Shown: piece after piece, positions 11,509-21,270 of the stretch
How positions within the stretch are numbered: the first letter of the stretch is position 1
How the letters are laid out: each line of letters starts with the position of its first letter
Assembly (NCBI RefSeq): GCF_945859705.1
Contig: NC_079134.1
Location: forward strand, 25,205,636-25,269,635
From: Episyrphus balteatus
Lineage: Eukaryota; Arthropoda; Insecta; Diptera; Syrphidae
Length of the DNA: 64,000 nt
Direction: 5' to 3'
The notes under the pieces: model-generated
Seen by the model: the letters and a program-made list of their open reading frames with translations, nothing else
What the model was told of the DNA's origin: nothing
Databases searched by the model: none
Program-made: the position numbers and the translations under genes

Positions 11509-12711
11509 ATGGACAAAAAAGACAAGACAGACTATACGACTTCCGAGTTGGAAGATGAGCTTCTGGCCTCGAGCCAGGAAACAATCGGAGGGTGTTCAGA
11601 TGATGTTAGAGGCACTAGCATCTCTGAGCAACCTTCAAAAACTGGAAGTACAGGCGGAACCAGCGGTACCCCTGTACTTCGACCCGCAATAAACCAAATA
11701 AATCCTTCGGGTAGCAGAGCCAGCCAAAGCCATGCTACCCGGCGTAAGAGAAGATCAGCAAGTTCGCATCGGAGAGCGGATTTCCATAGGGCATCCTTCA
11801 TTCTAAGCAAGATTGCTTTAAATGAGGAAGCTGGAACTCCGCACGAAAACGATGCTGCTGATAAGATCAAATATGGGAAGATTGTTGAGGAGTACAATAA
11901 TCTTCTCATTGAACCAAAAAAGTCCGTTAAGAGAATTAGATCACCTGAGGAAGCTAATCCTCCTCAGAAAAAATCTAAAGCAAACGGCACCAACAAGAAA
12001 GCACCATCTCAGGGAGCGGCGCAATCGCGCACTTTTAGTGAGATTGTCAGAGACGATCTTCAAGTGGCGGTTGTAGATGAGCTCTCCACTGACAACAGAG
12101 CTCTGATGTCGGTGTGGAACTCCATCGAGGCTAAGCTTTCTGAGATGGTCTTTCTATATACCCTATCTGCAACTGAGGGACCCTACCCGAGTTTCGACTC
12201 TGGTGAGATGCTTAGGGGATACAGGGTAATCAAGTGCGAGGATGTGTTCTCTAGGGATTTCCTTAGTAAAAGTGTAGCTGAGGTCAGCAACAAATGGGAT
12301 GGCTTGAAGCTCAAGCTTATCCCAGCTAAGGAAATTCCAAGACAACCACTTGCTCGTATTTGGCTGCCCCTCATGAGCATCAAGCCAAGCGGACCGGAGC
12401 TGATCCGCAGTCTCCAGAAGTTAAACCCGCTGATTCCTATGCATGACTGGGTAGTCATTAAGGCTGAAGAGCCGCAGAAGAACAGCGCGTCTTACCTTCT
12501 GAGGATCTGCGAGGTCAGTCGTGGGGCTCTCGAAAAAGCCGATTTCAAGCTACGTTTTGGCATTAGGAATGCCAAGATAAAGATTCTACAGAGTCAGGAA
12601 ACGGACCCTAACCTAGTTGAGGATACTGTCGAGGATGACGGTGTCCCCACAGAGGCAGGGTCCTCCGGCAAGGAGCTGGTAACTGACTGTGTAGAATCTA
12701 TTCCGAATTGA
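11509..12711 (+). CDS. LINE 1 ORF1 protein (nucleic-acid-binding, Gag-like)
   Basis: 400 residues. The first ~190 are hydrophilic and low in structure: an acidic, Ser/Thr-rich N terminus; a basic stretch RRKRRSASSHRR near residues 78-89; and a basic segment around 140-165 (KKSVKRIRSPEE...PPQKKSK). The C-terminal half (about 190-370) is folded-looking, with LARIWLPLMSIKPSGPELIRSLQKLNP and DWVVIKAEEP motifs. I see no CCHC zinc knuckles. The C-terminal half resembles the DUF4780-type domain of insect LOA-like elements by memory of the family; no search was run. ORF1 proteins bind the element RNA and form the RNP for target-primed reverse transcription. It stops 4 nt before the ORF2 ATG. The start is the first ATG after the 5' UTR and matches copy 2. 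Confidence 0.9.
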   Translation: MDKKDKTDYTTSELEDELLASSQETIGGCSDDVRGTSISEQPSKTGSTGGTSGTPVLRPAINQINPSGSRASQSHATRRKRRSASSHRRADFHRASFILSKIALNEEAGTPHENDAADKIKYGKIVEEYNNLLIEPKKSVKRIRSPEEANPPQKKSKANGTNKKAPSQGAAQSRTFSEIVRDDLQVAVVDELSTDNRALMSVWNSIEAKLSEMVFLYTLSATEGPYPSFDSGEMLRGYRVIKCEDVFSRDFLSKSVAEVSNKWDGLKLKLIPAKEIPRQPLARIWLPLMSIKPSGPELIRSLQKLNPLIPMHDWVVIKAEEPQKNSASYLLRICEVSRGALEKADFKLRFGIRNAKIKILQSQETDPNLVEDTVEDDGVPTEAGSSGKELVTDCVESIPN

Positions 12712-12715
12712 AAAC

Positions 12716-13599
12716 ATGCTGCGCGTCATTCAGGTTAATCTGAAGCACTCTAAATGTGCTTCAGATAACCTGAGAGTTTTCCTGAGGGAGGAAAACTATG
12801 ATGTGGGCATTATTCAAGAGCCCTGGGTTAATGGCCTCCGAGTGAGGGGCCTTCAAGACAGCCAATACGACCTTTTCTATAAGCCCGTCAGTTCGAACCA
12901 AGGTAAGCCAAGAACTTGTATTTTAGCTAAAAAACACTTAAAAGCTTTTTTGTGTCCCAATCTTAGCACCTCTGATTTGACCGTTGTCAAATTGGAGGGT
13001 TCAAATACTGAGGGTTTACTCTTGGCTTCTGCGTACATGGCACACGACCAGCAGTCACCGCCGGAGGAAGTACGCAGGCTGACAATACAAGCCAATACCA
13101 TGAAGACAAGCCTACTCATCGGGTGTGACGCAAATGCACGTCATACTCTGTGGGGTAGTTCTGAGATCAATGAACGAGGTGAGTCTTTATTTGATTATAT
13201 CATTGAAAATAACCTTTCTCTCTGCAATAGAGGTACTACTCCAACCTTCATTTTCCCGAGTTCGGGAAATTATGAAGGATGGGAGGATGTACTAGACATC
13301 ACCTTTATAAACAACTACTCCAATCTGCAGGTAGAAAACTGGAGAGTATCCCCTTTAAAATCCTTTTCAGATCATAGTTGGATTCTCTTCCAACTCAAAT
13401 TTGAAACTAAAACCCCACCCCCTTACAGAAATCCCAAAAGAATTGACTGGAAGAATTTCGGTCAAGTTTTTAGTGCAAAAATACGCAGTATACCCAATCT
13501 GAGCACAGATACGGTTGAAGATCTTGAATCAAAGGTTATAACCTTTGAAAGATCGATGATCACTGCCTTTAAAGTCTCGTGTCCGGTGAGACATAGCAG
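12716..13599 (+). pseudogene. LINE 1 ORF2, 5' part: AP endonuclease domain (interrupted)
   Basis: Begins MLRVIQVNLKHSK and codes for the exonuclease/endonuclease/phosphatase-type domain, about residues 1-225. Visible motifs are N8, EPW with E35, GCDANARHTLWG, and SDHSW near the domain end. This domain nicks the target DNA to prime reverse transcription. The reading frame continues to about residue 295 (CPVRHSS) and is then broken by the MITE at 13600-14028, after which the frame reaches a stop within the MITE at 13622. The start is only 4 nt after the ORF1 stop, so termination-reinitiation is likely. Without the MITE the frame would match copy 2, which continues through SSKTFPPWWNED. Confidence 0.9.
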
Positions 13600-14028
13600 C
13601 ACAGAGAAAAATATGACCCGCTAAAAACTAACAGATTGCCATATTGTTTTACCGTCCATACATTTCATAAGGAAATCTTATTAAAATCAACGATTAATAA
13701 GGTTTTTTTAAGGAGATTTCTTATTATTTTTATAGAGAAAATCTTATTAAAATTTGACTGAAAAGTTGATTTTTTTTGCAACTTAGCAGTAGAACAAAAA
13801 TCGCGATCAATATTTTCATGGCAGGTTGGTTCAGGTGGTAAGTGGGCGACTAAAGATTTGAAGTCTCCAGTTCGATTCCCAGCCTGGTCATCTTTTTTTT
13901 TATTTTTTTGCAGATTTTAAAACAATAAGGAAAACCCGATTGTTTTAATAAGGTTTCCTTCTTGGATGAAAACCATAGAGAAATCTTATTGTTTTTGTTC
14001 TATTTTATGTGGTCTATTTTTATCTGTG
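13600..14028. mobile_element. 429-bp CACAG-ended MITE carrying a tRNA-like module
   Basis: The ends CACAGAGAAAAATATGACC and (reverse complement of the right end) CACAGATAAAAATAGACC are terminal inverted repeats of about 18 bp. The flanking duplication is AG, or AGC if the first C is counted outside. Copy 2 of the LINE is uninterrupted here (catagtagcaaaac), which fixes the boundaries. Subterminal 'aatcttatt' boxes recur on both sides (13674, 13740, 13983, with reverse forms at 13696 and 13947). CAC(A/T)(A/G) ends with a 2-3-bp duplication fit the CACTA/CMC group; that assignment is inference. No transposase frame. Confidence 0.8.
13820..13890 (+). ncRNA. tRNA-like Pol III module inside the MITE
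   Basis: TGGTTCAGGTGG at 13827-13838 fits the tRNA A-box consensus and AGTTCGATTCC at 13869-13879 fits the B box, at tRNA-like spacing. A run of nine T residues (13893-13901) follows the module directly and would be a Pol III terminator. The D arm is weakly paired (GTTC/GGGC), the anticodon arm has GACT/AGTC with an oversized 10-nt loop, and the T stem does not pair. An alternative long stem CAGGTTGG/CCAGCCTG closes the module. It is therefore a degenerate tRNA or tRNA-derived SINE head, not a working tRNA, but its promoter boxes look intact. Confidence 0.6.
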
Positions 14029-16758
14029 AGCAAAACATTTCCTCCTTGGTGGAATGAAGACTTGTCTTATCTGAGGAAGATGACTAGAACAATCTTCAAC
14101 ATCTGCCACAAATACAAATTTTATCAACCCTATAAAGATTGCTTAAAAGTCTATAAGCGCACTATAGCTTTAGCCAAAAAAGAAAGCTGGGAGGAATACT
14201 GTCATTCCATAGAAGATATTAAGGATTCCGCCAGGTTAAGCAAGGTTTTATCGAAAGAACATTCTAACCCCTCGTTTCTTAAAAAGCCTGACGGATCCTG
14301 GACAATATCCCCAGCTGAATCCTTGGAATTACTAATGACTACTCACTTTCCGGGGTGTGTAGATAACACCTCTGAAGTGAACATAAATCCCACCTTGCTA
14401 TCAGTTACGACAGAGCGAGTAAACTCCTTGATAACAAGAGAAAATATAGCTTGGGCTATTAATACTTTCTCTCCGTATAAATCCCCAGGCCCTGATGGTA
14501 TTCTGCCTATTATGCTGCAAAATCAGCAAGAGATAGCAGTTCCATGGCTTGAAAAAATCTTTAAAGGCTGCCTTCTTCTTAATCATGTGCCAAAGTCTTG
14601 GAGACAAGTTAGCGTGGTTTTCATACCAAAAGTGGGCAAAAGAGGACATGAATCCGCGAAGGATTTCCGGCCAATAAGTTTAACATCTTTTTTACTTAAA
14701 ACCTTAGAAAGAATCTTGGAAACTCATATTAGAGACATTTTCAAAAGATGTCCCTTAGCTAGTTCGCAGCACGCTTATATGAGGGGCAAATCTACGGAAA
14801 CAGCCCTCCATGAAGTTGTTAGAACAATTGAGAACTCGATCCACTTTAAAGAATATACCCTAGCTACCTTCTTAGATGTAGAGGGAGCTTTTAACAATGT
14901 CCTAACCGAATCTATTCTCGAGGCCCTAGTGACTTTTGAAGTAGAAGACTACATCAGAAGTTGGATTATTTCAATGCTAAAAGAGAGAAGAATTCAAGCA
15001 AGTTTAGGAAATTCAAACTGTTTTAAATGTGTCAACAGGGGTACGCCTCAGGGTGGCGTTCTCTCCCCCCTTCTATGGCTCCTTGTTATGAATAATATCC
15101 TCGTGAAGCTTGAGAGAAGTGGAGTGAAGACAGTGGCATATGCGGATGATCTGGTTGTACTTGTATCAGGAAAATTTTTACCCGTGATCAGCGAGATCAC
15201 TGACACGGCTTTGAGAAAAGTTAGCAACTGGGCTACAAGCTGTGGCCTAGGAGTTAATCAAAGTAAAACGGAACTGATGCTTTTTACAACTAAAACCAAA
15301 ATCCCTGTCTTCCCTCTACCTCAGCTCAACGGCCAAATCTTATCACTTTCTTCTAGCGCAAAATATTTAGGTGTAATTTTGGACACTAAACTGAGCTGGA
15401 AGCTAAATATAGAAGAGCGGGTTAAGAAGGCGAGCATTGCTTTCTATGCCTGTAGTAAAACCTTTGGGAAAAAATGGGGTCTTAAATCAAAAATGATTCT
15501 ATGGACTTACACAGCGGTGGTACGACCCATTCTTACCTACGGCGCCATTGTTTGGTGGCCTGCACTAAATAAAGCATATAACATCAACAAACTTAAGAAA
15601 ATTCAAAGAACAGCAAGCGTAGGGACAACTGGAGCCCTCCGGTCGTGCCCTACTGAGGCTCTAAATGTTCTCTTGCACCTTTTACCCATAGACCTTCATA
15701 TAAAATACCAGGTTTCTTGTAGCGTTTTAAGGCTAAAAGAAACGGGCTGTTGGAAGGCAAAACCCTTTGGTCACAGTGACACAGCAAATTTAATACCATC
15801 GGATATGCTTCTGACACCCACGGACTACTGCACTCCTATTTTGAATACTGTAATGAATTGCAAGGTCAGCTTCCCGTCTAGATCAGACTGGGAAGATGGC
15901 ATTGTGACGAGAGACTTCGACACCTGCATTTTCACTGATGGCTCAAAAATGGATTGTGGGGTCGGTGCGGGTGTCTATTATGAATCCCTCAATATCTCAA
16001 AATCCTTTCGACTACCAAACTTTGCCAGTGTATTCCAAGCGGAATTGCTGGCAATTAAAGAAGCTTGCAAATTACTTAGCCTATATCCAAACCAAAACCA
16101 AAGCATAGCTATATTAACAGATAGCCAGGCAGCTATAAAAGCAATTGCTTCGGTCACGACATCCTCCAAATTAGTTCAGCAGTGCAGAGAGGAACTCTCA
16201 TTGCTGAGTGGAAGCCTCACAATCACTCTCATCTGGATCCCAGGTCACAGTGGTTTTGAAGGCAATGAAAAGGCGGATGAACTGGCCAGGCAAGGATCGG
16301 CCCTTCATGAGTCTCTAGCAGAAATAGTTAACATCCCCATGGGAGTCATGAAGGGCGATATCTTCTCAAAATACCTAACAAAAGCCAACAATAGGTGGCA
16401 CAACTTGACTAGCTGCGTCATATCCAGAAAAATCTGGCCCACCTATAATAAATCCAAATCATATGACCTAATCTCTAGACCCAGAAAAGAAATTAGCAGG
16501 ATCGTTGCGGTATGTACGGGACATTGGCCGATAGGAGAACACGCAGCAAAGCTAGGTATTCCTTACAACACCTTTTGTCGCAGTTGTTTGAATCAGCAAG
16601 AAAAAGAAACGGTATTCCACTTCCTTTGCCAATGTCCTGCCCTTGCTAGAAGCAGAATGCTCTCTCTGGGCAGTGAATTTTTCAACGATATAAATAACAT
16701 CTCAGAATTAAAGATCAAAGACTTGATCTCATTCCTCAATGCAACGAAGTGGTTTTAG
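14029..16758 (+). pseudogene. LINE 1 ORF2, 3' part: reverse transcriptase, RNase H, zinc-binding tail
   Basis: Continues ORF2 after the MITE from SKTFPPWWNED. RT motifs in order: YKSPGPDGILPIML, FRPISLTSFLLKTLERILE, LDVEGAFNNV (catalytic Asp), RGTPQGGVLSPLLW and AYADDLV, with the catalytic YADD box at 15139-15150. RNase H follows, with IFTDGSK, AELLAI, LTDSQAAIKAI and IPGHSGFEGNEKADELA supplying the D-E-D-D set. The C terminus has CRSC...HFLCQC, a CCHC-like zinc site common in this LINE group. All catalytic residues are present. There is no start codon of its own, since the upstream MITE separates it from the endonuclease. The product copies element RNA at the nicked target. Confidence 0.92.
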
Positions 16759-16915
16759 GCTAGCCTAAACACTCGTATGTATTGAAATCACTTTATTCCA
16801 ATTAACCCATTTATAACTCATAGGTTTCACAAGTTTTGGTATCAAAACGGCGCATTTTGCGCTACTTGGGTCATCAAGCTAGGATGCTTATGACCGCCAT
16901 CTCTACCTACCTACC
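16759..16915 (+). other. LINE 1 3' UTR and tail
   Basis: This stretch contains 'tggtatcaaaacggcgcatt' and 'tgaccgccatctctac', both shared with copy 2 (reverse complement at 22200-22275), and ends in CTAC repeats. The short-repeat tail takes the place of poly-A, as in several I/LOA-group elements. Confidence 0.8.
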
Positions 16916-16925
16916 TTTTCCAGAG
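16916..16925 (+). repeat. Target-site duplication of LINE 1, right copy
   Basis: TTTTCCAGAG, identical to 11105-11114, followed by the remainder of the foldback right arm. Confidence 0.9.
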
Positions 16926-17959
16926 ACGTCAGATTGTCTTGATTTTAGATTTTTTGGAATCAGCATTAAAAAATACCTTGAAATCATGTATCATATGTGT
17001 ATATAATACCATAGCCTATTTTTGCTAATATTGAAAATCTCCATTTCGCGATTTGACCTTGAAATCGCGACAAGCGGACATGAGATTTTTCTAGACTTTT
17101 GAGATATGTTATAGAATGGCAAAAGGAAGATATTGAGCAAAAAAAATTTCTACTAACATTCATTCCGAGATTTACCCCTTTTTTCTCCTTATTTTACTGT
17201 ATTATTAATATTTTTCATAAACCGTAATACATATTGACATTTCCTTTGTTAATTTCAAATCATAATAAATGTGGCCAAACAAAATTGAAAATAAATGCAT
17301 TTTATGTTACGAACAAGTTTAAAAAACGACATGTTAAAATTTTTTCAAAATTTTTTTTTTTTTTCAAAAATCTGACTTCAGTTACCATTCTTTCAAAAGC
17401 CCTTAATTCAATTAACTTAATTGTAATTTTACAAATATGACTAGGCTTCTAGCTTTTTAAAAATGTATATTTTAATATTGTAGGTGTTGCCGTTGTGTTC
17501 AAATATTTTTTTTTTTGTGTTTGAAGTCAATTAATAAGAAAAGTGCATCTATCGCTTGAACGATGGAAGATTGTCTCTCACTCCCCTATATTTTTATTCC
17601 TTGAATTGCCTAGACAATCTTTTGGCTTTATTAAATTTATGAAATTTAAGAAAAATTTTTGAAAAAATAATTTTTTTGTTCACAAAAATCTTCAATTAAA
17701 TTTAAAAAATCAAAACGGCAACACCGGCAATTTTTAATCTATAGGCTTTAAAGTATTTTTAATTACCGACGTTTAAAAAAAAGATCATCAAAATCTAAGC
17801 TGTTCGGCCGGGTTCCCTTATATTGCCAATTTTTGAGCTTTAGTTACTCCACTATAAAATATATTGAAAAATAAAAAATAAATATCTTTTTAATTGAATT
17901 TTAAGAAAGCTATACAACTAAAGAATATTAACATGTATAACAATACAGCAAAACAAAAT

Positions 17960-18500
17960 AAAAAATATACAGGGTGTCCGGTAGAAAATGGATAAGCCTG
18001 AAATGGCTGATAGGTACACTTTTAACTGTTCTGAAACCGAATAGAAAAAGTTTCTATCGCAACCAGTTTAGAAAATATTAGCTTTTTTTTCGTTCAGTGT
18101 ACTTTAAATTTAATCATCTTACGTTTTCTTTAACCATACAACCACGAATGAATGAATTTTATAAATTTCTTATTTTTATAATTTTCTACAATAATTGGCT
18201 CACTACATAAGAAGTTAAAAGTTTTAATAACTGTTGCATCTTTTCTTTAAACAAATTTTGAAATTTGTTTTTATAAAAATTTTCAAACACCTATGGTATA
18301 AAAAAAAATCCATAGGAACGTATGTGGCCAACTTTTTTAAAAAGGGGATTGCAGAATGGTAAAAGTTTTTATCAAATCTAGAGTTACTAGGAAGTTATTG
18401 GTACCAAAGTGCAAAAAAAGCCTATTTTAATAAATTATTTTAACTGTAAAATCTTAAGTTTTTCACATTGCTGCCACAAATGCATGGATTCCATCGGTTT
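17960..18500. repeat. Possible transposon end starting 'cagggtgtccggtagaaaat'
   Basis: The string at 17971 (after 'tata') resembles the CAGGGTGTCC ends of several insect repeats, but no reciprocal end was found in the window. It may be one half of a truncated element. No coding sequence follows. Confidence 0.3.
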
Positions 18501-18845
18501 TTTTAATCAGTCATATTTTACAATAATTCTTCTTACCTATAACTATTAAAAAAGTGTTATAACCGATGAACAATGGCTATAAAAAAATAATTTAACTTTT
18601 TTTTTTTTAATGCAAAGTAGAAAAAAATTATTTAAATAGATGAATTTTATGTATAAGAAGTTAAAAGTTGTCCAGATAATTTGTTTAATCATATTTTTGT
18701 GGTCTTGATCCTTGTGAATATTTAAGTCAATAATACACATTTAACGTTGGATGTCATTTTGTACTTACTGTAGTTGTCCTCAAATTTCAAAAAAGCTATT
18801 TTCAAAAAATAAATACAAAAATATTTCAAGATTATTTTTCTAATA

Positions 18846-19340
18846 CAGTAGTCCCTCGATAATGTGAATTACCGATAATGCGAATTTCTCTAAAATGTGA
18901 ATCGCCAAAAATTTTCATTGTCATCTCTGTAATGTGAATTTCGAAAATTTTTAGACTCTATAATGTGAATTTCCTTTGCAAAAGCTTGCATGTTTTTCTC
19001 GTTCGTGCACGCAATCTTTGTATAGGTCTGAAAAGTGGATAACTGTTATTTGTCTTGACATTTCTTAATATTGAAAGCAGCTGCAGGCTGGAGATTTTTG
19101 TGCTAACATTTTACATCTTTTTATACGAAGTTTTTTAACGTTTTTTTTACTTGTATTTTGTTGATTTTTTTCTTTATTCAGTACTGGCTTAAACTGAGCT
19201 AAAAATAAATGTAATATTCATTGGTTTTAAGAATGTTTTAATCAGTTAAATGGCAATTGGAAAAAGTTCCAGTAATGTGAATCCCTCTAAAATCCGAAAA
19301 CGCCTTGTTTTAATTAGTTCACATTATCGAGGGACTACTG
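18846..19340. mobile_element. pogo-like MITE (495 bp, perfect TIRs, TA duplication)
   Basis: The left end CAGTAGTCCCTCGATAATGT and the right end are exact inverted repeats over at least 23 bp. TA is duplicated at 18844-18845 and 19341-19342. The CAGT(A/C)GTCCCTC-type terminus is characteristic of pogo/Tigger elements of the Tc1/mariner superfamily. 'aatgtgaat'-type boxes are repeated inside both ends (18853, 18893, 18932, 18962, 19275). No transposase is encoded. Confidence 0.92.
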
Positions 19341-19487
19341 TATTTGCACATAAAGTTAAACAAAATCGGTTTTGTCATTCGTGAGAAAGTAGGAAAAACC
19401 CATTTTATCAACAAAAAAAAAATCCTTTAAAATTACATCTGTTCAAATAATATACCTAAGATAGATAGAAAAAAAAATTGATTGTTG

Positions 19488-19546
19488 GCTTACGAACGAT
19501 AATAATTTTAAGTGATAACATCGATTTATAAGACGTTATCATGTAT
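19488..19546 (-). repeat. Solo terminal fragment of repeat X (internal region deleted)
   Basis: 'ggcttacgaacgataata' followed by 'ttttaagtgataaca' matches the reverse complement of the right end of repeat X (31091-31130). It is joined directly to 'tcgatttataagacgttatc', the reverse complement of X's left end (21286-21307). The whole interior is missing. Confidence 0.55.
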
Positions 19547-21270
19547 TTAATCAATATTTTGATTAACTAATGCTTAATTAAAAACCTTTACAAAATATAA
19601 AAAAAAACTAAAACCTTTTCGATTTTAATTAAACTCTTCCTCACATCACATGACAATAATTTTCATTAAATTCAATAATAATTAATCCTGCAGCGTTTAA
19701 GTGTGTAGTGAGTAGTTATTGATCGATTTCATAAAGTCAATCAAATTAAATTAAACCCTTTTGCATTTACGTCTCTTAAAAGTTCTTGACAGCTCAGCTA
19801 CCTTCTATTACTAATACATCCACAAAGCCACACGCGCAACGAAAAGCTCAATCTTTTGTTATAAACTACCTACTACAAAGTATAATCAAGGACAATAGAC
19901 TTTGAATAATTGTAATTAAACAATGCCAAACCAATTATTATTGAAAAGTCATAATGTCATCGCGTTTGGCCGACAATATAAACTTGACAACAACACTAAA
20001 AGCAAGAAGAAGAAGAATACATTTCCAAATTGCAACGTCATCACATCGCATAGTAGTTACATGTGGTAGTAATGAATTTGTTTCACTGCAGGTGTCCCCA
20101 CAGTCAGTCGGTCAGCCACCTTTATCAAACTCATGAAATCGTGCAGAGCCTTTTATATCTATGAATATGTTGGTACGTGACTGATGCCAATTTTAAATCC
20201 ACTTTGGCAACAACAGTGGTTCCGTATTGGTTCGACTTCCGGCGCTTGCCGCCTTCACGGCAAAGGTGTCATTAGGCCACAAAATTATGAGATAATTACA
20301 GAGCTCCACCAACAACCGGTGATTCAGGCATCGAAATTCATAGAAGTGGATATAAATGTAGCTGTAGGATGAAAAAAAAATTAAATAAATTTTCGAGTAT
20401 AATGGGGAAGAAGGCCTGACAGGTACGTTTTCACAGACCCACCTATAACACGCGGGGAAACAACCTACAATCATTCTGACAGCAAAACTCCATTCATATG
20501 GTTAAATGATGGAACAGTGGTGGTAAACTCTTTTATTAACTTCAGTAATGCCAGATTAAAAAAAAAAAATTGTAAAGACTTTTACAAGCATTAACACGAT
20601 TGTGCTCTTTGGCTTTAAAACAGTAATCAATTATTTACATAATTTTATTGTAATTATGAAGAAATCAAAAGGACGGAATATTTGTTTAACTTGAAATAAT
20701 GATGTTAATAAGATAACAATTACAAGTTTGTTCATTGGACTTTCAGCGAGGGTTTCGGGTTCAAATCCAGTGATGTCTTTCATGTGCAATGGACATAGAG
20801 TTTCATTCTCGAAAAGGTTTAATAATATGCAAAAAAAAAATTATAATATCGCTCGTCTTTGGCTCGCTCAAATCGGTTGAAGTTGTTAGGAAAAAAACGA
20901 TTTTATATGAAAAATGATTTTTTTTTCTTCGCATATTATTTCGCAGCTTCTTTACTAAGTGTTCAATTCCAACAAATGTAAGCTTAAAAGTTTTTTCTTA
21001 TAAAGATATATATATTTAATATTTGTTTTTGTATTCAAACGGAGCAATTAAAAAAAAAAACATATATTTAAAAAATCTCTAAAAATTCAAATTTCTTCCT
21101 ATATTTTGAGCGAGCCATAGATATTAATTGAAATGAAAATTGTAAACGCAGGATTTATTTTCGATAAGTAATGCAACTTTGAAAAACTATTACATTTGAA
21201 AATTCCATACTTTAGCATTTTGACACACCCTAATGTATAATATTAAATCCAAAAATTTTTCAGTTGTAAA
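19547..21270. other. Intergenic sequence with weak exon-like signals
   Basis: Less repetitive than its neighbours. A polypyrimidine tract plus acceptor (tttgtttcactgcag) ends at 20090 on the plus strand. A stronger one lies on the minus strand at about 20366. A decayed B-box-like string (gggttcaaatcc) lies at 20757-20768. A short simple-repeat-like AGAAG run occurs at about 20005-20016. No gene could be assembled. Confidence 0.3.
20193..20364 (-). CDS. Possible terminal exon of an unidentified gene
   Basis: On the minus strand a T-rich tract (tttttttttcatcctacag) provides a good acceptor. It is followed by about 170 nt of open frame ending in TAA at 20193. The peptide contains FYEFRCLNHRLLVELCNYL and ends TNTEPLLLPKWI. 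Composition is richer in G+C than the flanks. The opposite strand is also open across 20184-20372, so coding on either strand, or none, is possible. I do not recognise the product and see no upstream exon. Confidence 0.2.

Larger units (their letters stand above)
11115..16915 (+). mobile_element. Full-length non-LTR retrotransposon (LINE 1, probably LOA/I-group)
   Basis: The element has a 5' UTR (to 11508), ORF1, ORF2 and a 3' UTR ending in a CTAC-type tail (ctacctacctacc, 16903-16915). It is bounded by an exact 10-bp duplication TTTTCCAGAG. The 5' start (cggcaaaaatcc) is the same as in the second copy at 29057, supporting full length. ORF2 carries endonuclease, reverse transcriptase and RNase H. 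The RNase H plus an ORF1 without CCHC knuckles points to the LOA/I group of insect LINEs rather than jockey or R1; this is inference. A 429-bp MITE interrupts ORF2. Apart from that the frames are open, so the insertion is young. Confidence 0.92.
8519..17935. mobile_element. Large foldback element (long inverted repeats), split by a LINE
   Basis: Arms in inverted orientation run about 8519-10070 on the left, and 10739-11104 plus 16926-17935 on the right. Landmarks pair in mirror order. Left 'tctttagttgtatagc' (about 8526) pairs with right 'gctatacaactaaaga' (about 17908). Left 'agggaacccggcggaacagc' (about 8611) pairs with right 'gctgttcggccgggttccct' (about 17799). Left 'gattccaaaaaatct' (about 9659) pairs with right 'agattttttggaatc' (about 16950). 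Inner arms are nearly identical and outer arms more diverged. No transposase ORF is present. Without the LINE it is about 3.6 kb. Flanking TA is possible but the ends are poorly defined. Class is uncertain; foldback forms are known for several TIR superfamilies. Confidence 0.75.

Noticed and set aside
11532..12458. Antisense frames opposite LINE 1 ORF1
   Set aside because: Shadows of the genuine sense ORF; no independent evidence.
13820..13890. Functional tRNA gene
   Set aside because: The T stem does not pair and the anticodon loop is oversized; only the promoter boxes are tRNA-like.
13966..14028. ATG at 13966 as the start of the RT protein
   Set aside because: It lies inside the MITE. The frame is fused by chance to ORF2, whose true start is 12716, as copy 2 shows.
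20745..20790. tRNA or SINE around the gggttcaaatcc string
   Set aside because: Only a B-box-like string is present; no A box at proper spacing and no cloverleaf.
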